Source of the DNA: Acanthopleuribacter pedis
Lineage (GTDB): Bacteria > Acidobacteriota > Holophagae > Acanthopleuribacterales > Acanthopleuribacteraceae
Length of the DNA stretch: 64,000 nt
Assembly: GCF_017377855.1 (NCBI RefSeq)
Contig: NZ_JAFREP010000035.1
Location: forward strand, 1 to 64,000
Reading direction: 5' to 3'
The position numbers and the translations under genes are program-made. The notes under the pieces were generated by a model that worked only from the letters and a program-made list of their open reading frames with translations, was not told where the DNA came from and did not search any database. Below are positions 44,061-53,138 of the stretch, piece after piece. Position 1 is the stretch's first letter; every line of letters begins with the position of its first letter.

Positions 44061-47000
44061 TTAGTCTGTTTCTACGCCCAGGGTGCGGCACAGTGCTTGG
44101 CACGGATGGTCCGGTTTCGTCCCCGCAAACCGTTGTGTTTGCGTGCGGCACGAGTAACCCGTCGCCAAAATGCGATCCTTGTCCGTCGCGCCCTCGCGGA
44201 AGTACAGACCCCAGCTCATATCGAAAATGCCTTTCGAATGGTCCAGGTTCTTTTTCTCGTGACCGTAGACGCCCGCCATCCCGCAGCAGCCCGCCGGCAA
44301 AATGGTGAGTTCCAAGCCCAGTGCCGCAAACACCCGCGCCCATTGTTGTTGCGAATCCAAGGCGCCCGTTTTTTCCATGCAGTGGCCGAGCAGAGAAAAA
44401 GGTGCCTGTCCGTCCACTTTGCGGTCCACCGGGAAGGCCGGATGATCGGCCAGCCATTCTTGCAGCAGGTGAACCTCAAACGGCAAGGCGTCCACGCCCA
44501 GGATGTGTGGGTACTCGTCGCGGTAGGTCAGCACCACGCTGGGTTCAATGCCCACCAGGGGCACCCCGCTCACCGCAAGGGCCGCGTGGGCGTCGCTGTT
44601 GCGTTTGGCCGTCTCGCGGAATTCTTTGAGAAAACCCTTGATGTGGAGTGCTTTGCCGTTTTCTAGAAAGGGTGCGATAAACACATGGAACCCTAGATGT
44701 TTTAACAGGTTGTGGGTGGCGCGAAAGACCGGACAATCGTAGAAAGCCGTGAAAGCGTCTTGCATCAGCACCACCGCGCGCGCTTTTTCTTCCGCGCTCA
44801 GTTGCTTCAAGCGTTCCGGCGTCGCCAGGCTCAGGCCCTGTCGACCCATCCAACGCGAGAGCGTGGGCACGCTTAATTTCGGCGCGTCGACCATGCCGAA
44901 CGAGGACGCCGCCACCTGCTCCGCCACACCGTTGTGGCTCATCACGTTGGCCAAACCGGCGAAACGCGCCTGCATCGGCAGACTGCGTTCCATGAAACCC
45001 ACCAGGTAATCGCGCATCGGGCGTTGGTAGCGCGTGTGGTACAGCTCCAGGAATTGCGCTTTGAAGTGCGGGATATCGACATTGATCGGGCACTGGGTCG
45101 CGCAGGCTTTGCACGACAAGCAGCCGCCCATCGCCTCGTAAACCTCGTGGGAAAAATCCTGGGTGCCGCGTTCCAAGGCTTTGCTGTTGGCGCGCCGCGT
45201 CCACCAGGAACCCGACGCTTTGAAGCGGCTGAGATCCTCGTTTTTGTCGCGGTGATCGCCCAGTGTTTGGCTGTAGGTCACCTTGCCTGATGCGTCCGCC
45301 TGGGACAAAGCCCGCAGCCATTCGCGGATCAGGGTGGCGCGTCCCTTCGGTGAGTGAATGCGGTCGCGCGTCACCTTTGAGGACGGGCACATTACGTGGT
45401 GATGGTGGACGTTAAAACAGGCGCCGTTGCCGTTGCAGTACATGGCGTTTTGAAAGGGTTGCTGCACGGTGCGCGGCACCTGGCGGTCAAATTGGCCGCG
45501 CAAGGGCGCCTCAACCTTGACCGTCTCGACGTCCAACCCCGCCGGCGTGACTACCTTGCCTGGGTTCATGCGGTTGTCCGGGTCAAAGGCCGCTTTGATT
45601 TGCTGGAGATCCCTGTACAGTTCGTCGCCGAAAAACAACGGCGTGTACTCACTGCGAAAGCCCTTGCCGTGCTCCGCCCACATCACGCCGCCGTACTTGC
45701 GTACCAGGGCTACCACGCCGTCTGAAATTTCGCGAATCTTGGGTTCGTCCAGTTTGTCTTGGAGGTCCAGCGCCGGGCGCACGTGCAGACAACCCACATC
45801 CACGTGGCCGAACATGCCGTACTGCAAACCGTGGCTGTTCAAGAGTTCGCGGAATTCTTGGATGTAGGCAGCCAGATGGTGGGGTGGAACCGCCGTGTCC
45901 TCGACAAAGGCGACTGGTTTGCGGTTGCCCGGCATGTTGCCCAGCAGGCCTACGCCTTTTTTGCGCAAATCCCACAAGGCCGCCATTTGTTTGGGTTCGC
46001 GGGTGAGAAACACCCCCAGTCGGTTTTGTTCGTGTTCGGCCGCTTTCAACTGCGCCAAACGCGCCTCAACCTCGGCCTCGTCGCTTGCCGCAAACTCAAC
46101 CAGGTTGATGTTTTTGACCCGGGGATCGTCGCCGATGGCCGTTTTGACGCGGCCGTAGATTGCGTCGTGGCGTGCCAGCTCCAGGATTTTGTCGTCAATG
46201 GTTTCGATGGCGCTCGGCTCCGTTCCCAGCAACGCCATCGCATCGCCCAGGGCCGCGTCAAACGACGGGTAACGCACCAGCGCCAAGCCTTTGTGTTTGG
46301 GGATCGGTTCCAGGTGGACCCGCGCCCGCGTGACCATTGCCAGCGAACCTTCCGAGCCCGCGATGATCTCGCCCAGGTTGAATTCACCCTTTTCGTTGGT
46401 GACCTTGGCCAGGTTGTAACCCGTCATGAAACGCCGCATTTTGGGGAATTGCGCTTCAATCAGCGCTTTCTTGGTGGTGACAATTTCGTCCACCACGCGG
46501 TGGATCGCGCCCACTTGATCCTCGCGCTTCTTGATGTCCGCCAACGCCTCCGGCGTGATCGGGCCCGTCTGCCAAATCGTGCCGTCCAGCAACACGATTT
46601 CCATTTCCAGGATGTGGCTGCTTGTTTTGCCGTACACCCGCGAACCCTTGCCGCAGGCGTCCGTGTTGATCATGCCGCCGATGGTGGCGCGGTTGCTGGG
46701 CGACAGGTTGGGCGCGAAAAATAATCCGGTTTCCTTCAAGTGCTCGTTCAATTGGTCCAACACCACACCTGGCTGAACCCAGGCCCAGCGCGCCTCGGTA
46801 TTCACCTCAAGAATGTTGTTCATGTACTTGGAACCGTCGATGATCAAACCGCTGGTTAAGGATTGACCGTTGGTGCCCGTGCCACCGCCGCGCGGGCTGA
46901 AGGTAATCGCCTGGTAGTCGTCGTGGGCGGCGACGGAAAAGGCCGTCGCGATGTCCGTGGCGGAACGTGGGAAAATGACTGCCTGCGGCAAAACCTGGTA

Positions 47001-47144
47001 AATGCTGTTGTCCACCGCCGCCACCAGTCGGGTGGATAAGTCGAAACGGATCTCGCCGTTGAAATCGGCGTGGGCCGCGAGTTCATCGAGAAATTGGCGG
47101 TAGAGGGGATCGGTTTTGTTGTCGATCTGGAGCTGGGGAATCAA
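44061..47144 (-). CDS. ydiJ: YdiJ-type FAD/Fe-S dehydrogenase (D-2-hydroxyglutarate dehydrogenase family)
   Basis: 1028 residues from a TTG at 47144 with GGGAGGAACCCCC in front. The N-terminus then reads (M)IPQLQIDNKTDPLYRQF, matching E. coli YdiJ, which begins MIPQI; an ATG 16 codons upstream lacks a site. FAD-binding domain: FSPRGGGTGTNGQSL, TIGGMINTDACGKGSRVYGK. A flavin-oxidase C-domain is followed by iron-sulfur Cys clusters (CNGNGACFN near 571, GGCLSCKACATQCPINVD near 678) and a C-terminal CCG block (LPAGCCGMAG near 951). The E. coli protein oxidises D-2-hydroxyglutarate. SerA can make that compound while oxidising phosphoglycerate, so its position divergent from serB-serA fits. Length matches (1018). 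Confidence 0.88.
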   Translation of the reverse strand: MIPQLQIDNKTDPLYRQFLDELAAHADFNGEIRFDLSTRLVAAVDNSIYQVLPQAVIFPRSATDIATAFSVAAHDDYQAITFSPRGGGTGTNGQSLTSGLIIDGSKYMNNILEVNTEARWAWVQPGVVLDQLNEHLKETGLFFAPNLSPSNRATIGGMINTDACGKGSRVYGKTSSHILEMEIVLLDGTIWQTGPITPEALADIKKREDQVGAIHRVVDEIVTTKKALIEAQFPKMRRFMTGYNLAKVTNEKGEFNLGEIIAGSEGSLAMVTRARVHLEPIPKHKGLALVRYPSFDAALGDAMALLGTEPSAIETIDDKILELARHDAIYGRVKTAIGDDPRVKNINLVEFAASDEAEVEARLAQLKAAEHEQNRLGVFLTREPKQMAALWDLRKKGVGLLGNMPGNRKPVAFVEDTAVPPHHLAAYIQEFRELLNSHGLQYGMFGHVDVGCLHVRPALDLQDKLDEPKIREISDGVVALVRKYGGVMWAEHGKGFRSEYTPLFFGDELYRDLQQIKAAFDPDNRMNPGKVVTPAGLDVETVKVEAPLRGQFDRQVPRTVQQPFQNAMYCNGNGACFNVHHHHVMCPSSKVTRDRIHSPKGRATLIREWLRALSQADASGKVTYSQTLGDHRDKNEDLSRFKASGSWWTRRANSKALERGTQDFSHEVYEAMGGCLSCKACATQCPINVDIPHFKAQFLELYHTRYQRPMRDYLVGFMERSLPMQARFAGLANVMSHNGVAEQVAASSFGMVDAPKLSVPTLSRWMGRQGLSLATPERLKQLSAEEKARAVVLMQDAFTAFYDCPVFRATHNLLKHLGFHVFIAPFLENGKALHIKGFLKEFRETAKRNSDAHAALAVSGVPLVGIEPSVVLTYRDEYPHILGVDALPFEVHLLQEWLADHPAFPVDRKVDGQAPFSLLGHCMEKTGALDSQQQWARVFAALGLELTILPAGCCGMAGVYGHEKKNLDHSKGIFDMSWGLYFREGATDKDRILATGYSCRTQTQRFAGTKPDHPCQALCRTLGVETD

Positions 47145-47535
47145 GGGGGTTCCTCCCGTGGGGTGGGTCGTGGGGGACGGGTGGCGGTTCATCGTGGCTT
47201 GGAACAAGCAGCGATTCTACACAATAAGATGTGTTTTTTGAAGGGTTTGGCTTTGGATAACCCTTTGTGGAGAAAGCCTGGGCGCCCGCGTCGAAACGTC
47301 ATTTCCAGTAAAAAGGTGTGGGTTGCTTTTTCAATCGGAACGAGCTTCGGTGGGCATTAGAAAATAATGGAAGGCCGCTGTTGCTTGACTTCGCCCGAAG
47401 TTGTTGATTTCGGGGAGGCGTCGAGGATCGCGCATGTGTAAGATTTTTGCTGAATCACGGCTTCAGCTTGCCTTGGGCGGCGGCGCTCACCTATAATTGC
47501 CGCATCCCATTTTAAAAACATAGACGGATAGACCC
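47145..47535. other. Divergent control region, ydiJ / serB
   Basis: 391 bp. TATAAT at 47493-47498, with TTGCCT 19 bases upstream, gives a likely serB-serA promoter with a leader of about 30 nt. No operator repeat is obvious. Confidence 0.5.
47493..47498 (+). promoter_or_regulatory. -10 box of serB-serA
   Basis: Perfect TATAAT, 38 bp before the serB ATG; the -35 partner is weak. Confidence 0.55.
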
Positions 47536-48192
47536 ATGACCATTGTCATTTTCGATTTTGATTCGACCTTGTTGACGTGTGAGAGTTTGGAAGAAATCCT
47601 GAAGCCGGTTTTGGCCGACGCCCCCGACAAAATGGCCCAAATAGAGGCGATTACGAAGGAAGGCATGGAAGGCAAGCTGGACTTTAAACAATCCTTGGCG
47701 CGACGTTTGGAAGTGGCCCAGCCCACCCTTCGGCTGTTGCAGGACTTCGGCGCCGAGGGCGATCAATGGTTAACCGAGGGCATCGCTGATCTTGTGCGCG
47801 CTTTGTTGCAACGCGGCATTGAGGTGCGTATTGTCTCCGGTGGGTTATGGGAGGCCATTGTGCCCGTGGCCGGCCGGCTGGGGATTCCTGCCGAGCGCGT
47901 CCACGCCGTGCGGCTCAAGTGGGCCGACGACGGTTCCTTTGTCGGCATCGACGACCAGGATCCTTTCAGTGAAAACAAAATTGTGGGTTGTAAGCCGTTG
48001 TTTGAAGGGCGCGACGCGACCAAAATCGCCGTGGGTGATGGGATGACCGACCACGCCTTGTTCGCCTCGGGTATTGTGAATCATTTTGTTGCTTATACCG
48101 AGCATGCACGCCGGGAGGCCGTCGTGGCGACGGGTGCGCCCGAGGCACGGAATAGCAAAGAGCTGGCAAACATTTTGGAGGCTTGGTTATGA
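47536..48192 (+). CDS. serB: Phosphoserine phosphatase (HAD family)
   Basis: 218 residues. HAD motifs: DFDSTLLTCES (nucleophile and acid Asp), RIVSGGLWE, ENKIVGCK (Lys) and AVGDGMTDHALF. The cap helix region and length fit the phosphoserine phosphatase class. The last step of serine synthesis, phosphoserine to serine plus phosphate, in the cytoplasm. Its stop overlaps the serA start (ATGA), so the two genes are co-translated, which supports the call over other HAD phosphatases. The ribosome site is weak (ACGGATAG). Confidence 0.85.
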   Translation: MTIVIFDFDSTLLTCESLEEILKPVLADAPDKMAQIEAITKEGMEGKLDFKQSLARRLEVAQPTLRLLQDFGAEGDQWLTEGIADLVRALLQRGIEVRIVSGGLWEAIVPVAGRLGIPAERVHAVRLKWADDGSFVGIDDQDPFSENKIVGCKPLFEGRDATKIAVGDGMTDHALFASGIVNHFVAYTEHARREAVVATGAPEARNSKELANILEAWL

Positions 48193-49472
48193 CCCAGGGA
48201 ACCGTTTTTAACAAAGAAGAGATCAAGATTGTGTTGTTCGAAGGGATCAGTCAAGCGGCTGTTGAGGTTTTTGGTCAGGCCGGTTACACCAATGTGGAAC
48301 TGTTGCCCAAGGCCGTGGATCGCGAGACCCTGCTGGCAAAACTCAGCGGCGCGCACATGATCGGCATTCGTTCGCGCACCCAGCTCAAGCAAGAGATTTT
48401 GGAACACGAGGCCGCCTCGCGCCTGATGGCCGTCGGCTGTTTTTGCATCGGTACCAACCAGGTCAACCTACCGGTTGCCGCCACCCGCGGCGTACCCGTG
48501 TTTAACGCGCCCCACTCCAACACCCGTTCCGTTGCCGAGCTCGTCATCGGCCACACCATCATGATGATGCGCAAAGTGTTTCCCAACAGCATGGCGGCGC
48601 ACCGCAAGCAGTGGAACAAATCGGCCGCCGGTTGTTACGAGGTGCGCGGTAAAACCATCGGCATCATCGGCTACGGCCACATCGGTTCCCAGGTTTCGGT
48701 GCTTGCCGAGGCCATGGGCATGAAGGTGATTTACTACGACGTGCTGACCAAGTTGCCGCTGGGTAACGCCACCCAGGTGACGAGTATGCAAGAACTGCTG
48801 AAAACCGCCGATGTGGTTTCGCTACACGTGCCCGCCACGCCGGAAACCAAGGAGATGATGGGCGCCGAGGAAATCGCGCTGATGCGTGAGGGGTCTTATC
48901 TGATCAATGCCAGCCGCGGCAACGTGGTCGTGGTGGACGCTTTGGCCGAGGCGATTCGTTCGGAGAAACTGCTCGGCGCCGCCGTCGACGTGTTCCCCAA
49001 GGAGCCGGCTTCCAACACCGAGGCCTTTGAGAGCCCGCTGGTTGGTTTGGAATCGGTGATTCTCACCCCGCACATCGGTGGTTCGACCCAGGAAGCCCAG
49101 CGCAACATCGGCCGCGAGGTTGCCGGAAAGCTCATTAATTATTGTACGCACGGTTCCACCATCGGCGCCGTCAACTTCCCCGGCGTGAACCTGACCCACT
49201 CGCCCAACACCATCCGTTTGCTCCACATTCACCACAACCGACCCGGTGTGCTGCAAAAAATCAACGACGTGGTCGGTGACCATGCCATCAACGTGTTGGG
49301 TCAGTACCTGCGTACCACCGAGGATATTGGTTTCGTTGTATTGGACATCGACGCCGCCCACGGCCGCGAAAAAGTGAGCGTGATTCGCGATCAGCTCAGC
49401 GAGGTGCCCGGCACCATCCGCACCCGTAAGCTGGTTTCCGACGAAGAAGGCGATCACACCATTCTCGAATAA
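48189..49472 (+). CDS. serA: D-3-phosphoglycerate dehydrogenase
   Basis: 427 residues from the ATG at 48189, which overlaps the serB stop, behind GGAGG. D-2-hydroxyacid dehydrogenase fold: GCFCIGTNQVNLPVAATRGVP, NTRSVAELVIGHTI, Rossmann IGIIGYGHIGSQVSVLAEAMG, NASRGNVVVVDALAEAI (Arg), and LTPHIGGSTQEAQ (catalytic His). A C-terminal ACT domain (RLLHIHHNRPGVLQKINDV ... GFVVLDIDA) provides serine feedback. It is the short E. coli type (410), which can use 2-oxoglutarate as electron acceptor and so form D-2-hydroxyglutarate, the substrate of the divergent ydiJ product. First step of serine synthesis. Confidence 0.95.
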   Translation: MTQGTVFNKEEIKIVLFEGISQAAVEVFGQAGYTNVELLPKAVDRETLLAKLSGAHMIGIRSRTQLKQEILEHEAASRLMAVGCFCIGTNQVNLPVAATRGVPVFNAPHSNTRSVAELVIGHTIMMMRKVFPNSMAAHRKQWNKSAAGCYEVRGKTIGIIGYGHIGSQVSVLAEAMGMKVIYYDVLTKLPLGNATQVTSMQELLKTADVVSLHVPATPETKEMMGAEEIALMREGSYLINASRGNVVVVDALAEAIRSEKLLGAAVDVFPKEPASNTEAFESPLVGLESVILTPHIGGSTQEAQRNIGREVAGKLINYCTHGSTIGAVNFPGVNLTHSPNTIRLLHIHHNRPGVLQKINDVVGDHAINVLGQYLRTTEDIGFVVLDIDAAHGREKVSVIRDQLSEVPGTIRTRKLVSDEEGDHTILE

Positions 49473-50228
49473 ATCGGGCGTTTGCCCCCTCTTCGGCGGA
49501 TGGTTTCGACCGCCGTTTTGGGGTGGGGGCGCTCGCCGTGTCTGTCACGGGCGGCTGTTCGTGACCGTTCTGATGCTTGATCCTGGACATAGAAGGGGGC
49601 CGTTTTTTTGGGATGGGTTCTTGGTGAAGCACGGATCCAACCTCGGGAAAAAAGATGAAGCCGTGTTCCGCCTTGGTTTGAATGAGGCGTGGCTTCTTGG
49701 TGAGAAGAAAAAAGGAGGTTTACTCGGTTTCGGTCAACCCATTATTTTTTAGATAAAAATTGGTGCGGGAAAAAGGGTGTTTTGTCCGTTGATTTGCAAA
49801 AGAAGATAAAGATGCGGTGCGTTTTCTGTCAGTAACTTTTGGGATTATGTACTTATGTAGAATATGGCAAAACATGTTTTGTGCGGACGTGCTCTTCAGA
49901 CGCGGTCGTGGAAAGCTAAGTTCCCCTAATATCAAGCGTTTGCCTTGAACCGGGGTGAAGATTTTCGGGTAGTTATCGGTTGACAGAGCCGTGCCTTTGT
50001 GGAATGATTTCTGGAGTTTCTCCAAAATGACAACGTGATGGGAAAAAAAGACTTGCGGGGCTTCTACACAAGGTGTTCCGCTGGTTGATTATTGCCGTTT
50101 TGGAGTCGCCCCGTTTTCATGAGGCTTCCAATTCTTGTCCGATGGAAGTTCTCGAGCTTCAAGCAACGAAACACGCGTGGCGTACTTGTGACGAAGTTCA
50201 ATCTAAGCTGTGAATTTGGAGGGCTTTG
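49473..50228. other. Intergenic region
   Basis: 756 bp between serA and the TonB receptor gene. The middle (49740-50100) is AT-rich. Short frames on both strands lack ribosome sites. No clear terminator after serA. Confidence 0.35.
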
Positions 50229-52292
50229 ATGTGCTCTTTTCGATCCCGTTTCGGGATGTCTCCCTGGTTTATTTTTCTCGCTCTTTTTGCGGTCTCATCT
50301 GTTGCCGTAGCGCAAGACGAAATTGACTTCGCGAGCATGGATCTCGAAGATCTGCTCAACGTGGAAGTCACCGTTGCATCGAAATCGAAAGAAACCGTTG
50401 CCGATGCACCATCATCCGTTACCGTGTTTTCCCGCCAGGAAATCCAGAACATGGGGATAACGACCCTTCAGGAACTGTTGAACTACGTGCCTGGTTTCCA
50501 AACCGCACGCCAGCAGGAAATCGGTACTTGGTACGATGCCGTGAGTTCTCGCGGTCGCCGTACCGATCCCGGTGCACCTGAGATCATGTTTCTGATTGAC
50601 GGCCAACGCCTCAACGACTATTGGCGTGGTGTTGCGGGTCCCTACAACAACAACATGACCCTTTCGAACATCAAGCAGGTTGAGATCATCCGTGGTCCGG
50701 GTTCTGCACTGTACGGTTCAAACGCGTTCTTGGGTGTTGTCAACATTGTTACCGACAACAGCCGCAACGAGGCCGGTGGCTCCTTCGGTTCTTGGAACCG
50801 TCGCGAGATTTACGCCAATGTGTCTCAGGAAGTAGAGGGCATGACCCTTGCGGTTTCCGCCAGTGGTTTTGCCGACGAGGGCGACTACTACGACCAGATG
50901 CCGCTTTGGAACGGTCTGGACCGCCCTACCAACGATCCCATCGAAGGTTTTGACGGTTATGTGAGCTTGAGCGGTGAGAAGTTCCGCATCAACTTGCGCC
51001 ACACCCAGCGTCACCAGGAAGATTTCCGCCAGTTCGGTAACGTTTCCAACGGTGAGCAATACTCCAACGAAGAAAGTTCTTCGTTCAACATCTCCTACAC
51101 CTTTATTAACAACGACAAGTTGAACTTAAAGGGTTTCGCCGGTTACTTGCGTAACCAATCCGACTTCTACGGCATCGTTTTCCCACGCGGTGTGTTGCAG
51201 GCGATTGGTTTGAGTGATCAGCCCGACGCGGCGTTCGGTGGTACCGTGTTGTTGTCCAACCAGACCATGGGCAGCATGGACGCCGTGTACAGCTTCAGCG
51301 AAAAGCATCAGTTGTACTTCGGTGCCAGCTTCCGTCGCGCCAAATTGGAAAACGTCAGTTTGCAGAACAACTGGGATGCCGGTGCCCTTTTCAACGGCGG
51401 TCCTTTCCCCATCGAGTTCTACAGCGACGTTCGCGAAACCTTTGGTTTGGGTGAGACCGGTACCCGTGAAGTACTGGGCATCTACCTGCAGGACAAAATC
51501 GAGTTCGGTAAGTTCAAAGCGATCATCGGTGGTCGTTACGATGACTACGATGACTTCGGTTCTACCTTCAACCCTCGTGGTGCTTTGATCTACTCTCCCG
51601 GCAAATCCAAGTTCAAGTTGATGTACGGTCGTGCCTTCCGCGCGCCTTCTCAACGCGAGCGTACCAATACGGATTTGACCTTCGTGGGCAACCGCGATCT
51701 CGATCCTGAAACCGTTCAAACCATCGAACTTGCGTACATCCAGCAGTTCTCCGGTGGTCAGTTCAGCTTGACCTACTTCGACTCCACCATCGACGACGGT
51801 GTTCAGTTGGTTGAATTCAGTCAAGGTGGCGGTACCGTTGCGTTCCAACCTCAAAACGTTGCCGAGCAAGATTTGTCCGGTTTCGAGTTTGAAGGTCAGT
51901 TCCAGTTGAGTGATTCTTTCATTCTCCGTGCCACCGCCACCTTCTTTGGCGACACCGAGGAAAACCCCCGCCAGGTTGCTGAAACCTTGGCGGCCGTGAT
52001 TCTCAACTACAACCACGGCCGATTGAACCTCAACGTGAACGGTTACTACCACGACGAAGTTCAAAGCTCCGCGATTGACGAAGCCACCGGTGATTTCGTG
52101 ACCATCGACAGCTTCTTCAAAACCAACTTCGCCGCCAACTACAGTCTCAACGACAACTTCTCCATCAACTTCCGCGTACTCAACGCTTTTGATGAAGACT
52201 ACTACACCGTTGACAACATCATCGCCTTCCTGCCCAACGGCCTCCCCGGTCGTGGTCGCAGCTACATGGGCGGTTTGAACCTGCGTTTCTAA
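50229..52292 (+). CDS. TonB-dependent outer-membrane receptor
   Basis: 687 residues from the ATG at 50229 behind TTGGAGGGCT. Signal peptide ends at AVAQ-DEIDF. The segment DLEDLLNVEVTVASKSKET holds a TonB-box-like stretch, followed by a plug (APSSVTVFSRQEIQNMG, TLQELLNYVPGF, IMFLIDGQRLND, VEIIRGPGSALYGSNAFLGV) and a beta-barrel ending LPGRGRSYMGGLNLRF with C-terminal Phe. Such receptors import siderophores, vitamins or glycans using TonB-ExbBD energy. No TonB or substrate genes are adjacent, so the ligand is unknown. Codon use looks different from neighbours (many GGT/CGT codons), which suggests high expression. Confidence 0.92.
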   Translation: MCSFRSRFGMSPWFIFLALFAVSSVAVAQDEIDFASMDLEDLLNVEVTVASKSKETVADAPSSVTVFSRQEIQNMGITTLQELLNYVPGFQTARQQEIGTWYDAVSSRGRRTDPGAPEIMFLIDGQRLNDYWRGVAGPYNNNMTLSNIKQVEIIRGPGSALYGSNAFLGVVNIVTDNSRNEAGGSFGSWNRREIYANVSQEVEGMTLAVSASGFADEGDYYDQMPLWNGLDRPTNDPIEGFDGYVSLSGEKFRINLRHTQRHQEDFRQFGNVSNGEQYSNEESSSFNISYTFINNDKLNLKGFAGYLRNQSDFYGIVFPRGVLQAIGLSDQPDAAFGGTVLLSNQTMGSMDAVYSFSEKHQLYFGASFRRAKLENVSLQNNWDAGALFNGGPFPIEFYSDVRETFGLGETGTREVLGIYLQDKIEFGKFKAIIGGRYDDYDDFGSTFNPRGALIYSPGKSKFKLMYGRAFRAPSQRERTNTDLTFVGNRDLDPETVQTIELAYIQQFSGGQFSLTYFDSTIDDGVQLVEFSQGGGTVAFQPQNVAEQDLSGFEFEGQFQLSDSFILRATATFFGDTEENPRQVAETLAAVILNYNHGRLNLNVNGYYHDEVQSSAIDEATGDFVTIDSFFKTNFAANYSLNDNFSINFRVLNAFDEDYYTVDNIIAFLPNGLPGRGRSYMGGLNLRF

Positions 52293-52318
52293 ATCCCCAG
52301 GTTCTTTCAGTCTGTTGA

Positions 52319-52348
52319 AAAGGGTCCCCTCGTTGGGACCCTTTTTAT
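52319..52348 (+). terminator. Intrinsic terminator of the receptor gene
   Basis: Stem AAAAGGGTCCC / GGGACCCTTTT with a 6-base loop, followed by TATTT. Confidence 0.88.
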
Positions 52349-53086
52349 TTGTGGATCCTTGGTGGATGGGTTTCGATGGTGTGGGATGGGGTGTTCGGTC
52401 ATTTCTTAAGCCGGCGATTGATGCCGGCGGAGCGGCTTCGATCCCGCGGTGTTTTGGTATTTGTTTATTTCTTAGGATGGCAGGATGGGTTCAGGATGGC
52501 GATGAATGTTTGCCTGCTTGGTGGGGCCGATCCCGCATCCGGATGGATGGGTCGCGGTGTGGCCCAACCCGCATTTCTCACAAGGAATTTTGCCGCGGGG
52601 CAAGCCATGCGATTACGAGGGGGCGGCCCTCCGCTTTACTCAATCGAGCAATACTCGACATAGCGCTGCTGCGCCGAAGGGTCGGCCCCGCTCCGTTTGC
52701 TCTCGGTCGTAATTTTCGTACTCACAAGGCTTTCAGCTTCTCGCGACGAATCCTCGTGAGAAATGCGGGCAACGTTGATAAATCGGATGGGGCCCGCCGC
52801 GGTGGGGTGTTCGGGGGTCGGCAGCGAGCTTTGGTTCGCGGTACCAAGCGGCGTTTGCCTTGAGCCTTAAATCGGCTCCGTTGGGCTGGGTTGCGTTTGT
52901 GCCGTCTCTGCCCCTCAGCAATAACCCAAATCAATCCGTCCCATTGAATGCGCCCCGATCCAGGTAGCCCCAATCATCCTCGCTTCCTAAATGGAAAAAA
53001 GGCGAGGCGCCAACCCACCCTCATCCTCGCTTCCTAAATGGAAAAAAGGCGAGGCGCCAAACCACCCTCATCCTCGCTTCCTAAAC
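52349..53086. other. Convergent intergenic region
   Basis: Between the receptor and a serine hydrolase, both ending here. Holds element B copy 3 and a 47-bp tandem repeat; open frames on either strand are not credible. Confidence 0.5.
52565..52770. repeat. Element family B, copy 3 (about 206 bp, inverted ends)
   Basis: Begins CCCGCATTTCTCACAAGGAA and ends TCCTCGTGAGAAATGCGGG. Contains CGAAGGGTCGGCCCCG once, the unit that is multiplied at the left edge of the window, and CTCGGTCGTAATTTTCGTAC as in copy 1. Confidence 0.85.
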
Positions 53087-53094
53087 AGAAAAAG
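52975..53094. repeat. 47-bp tandem repeat (2.5 units)
   Basis: Units at 52975-53021 and 53022-53068 differ by one base; a partial third starts at 53069 and runs into the terminator. Each unit has CCTCGC ... GCGAGG around TTCCTAAATGGAA, so it folds into a hairpin. Confidence 0.9.
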
Positions 53095-53117
53095 CCGCCA
53101 ATTGCTTGGCGGCCTTT
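53087..53117 (-). terminator. Intrinsic terminator of serine hydrolase 1
   Basis: Stem GCCGCCAA / TTGGCGGC with a 4-base loop. Read leftwards it is followed by TTTTTCTG. It starts 22 bp after the stop codon. Confidence 0.85.
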
Positions 53118-53138
53118 GTTGGTTGGTCGGTTTTGGGC

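Noticed and set aside
52975..53094. Possible CRISPR array
   Set aside because: Only 2.5 direct units with no spacers; better described as a tandem hairpin repeat.
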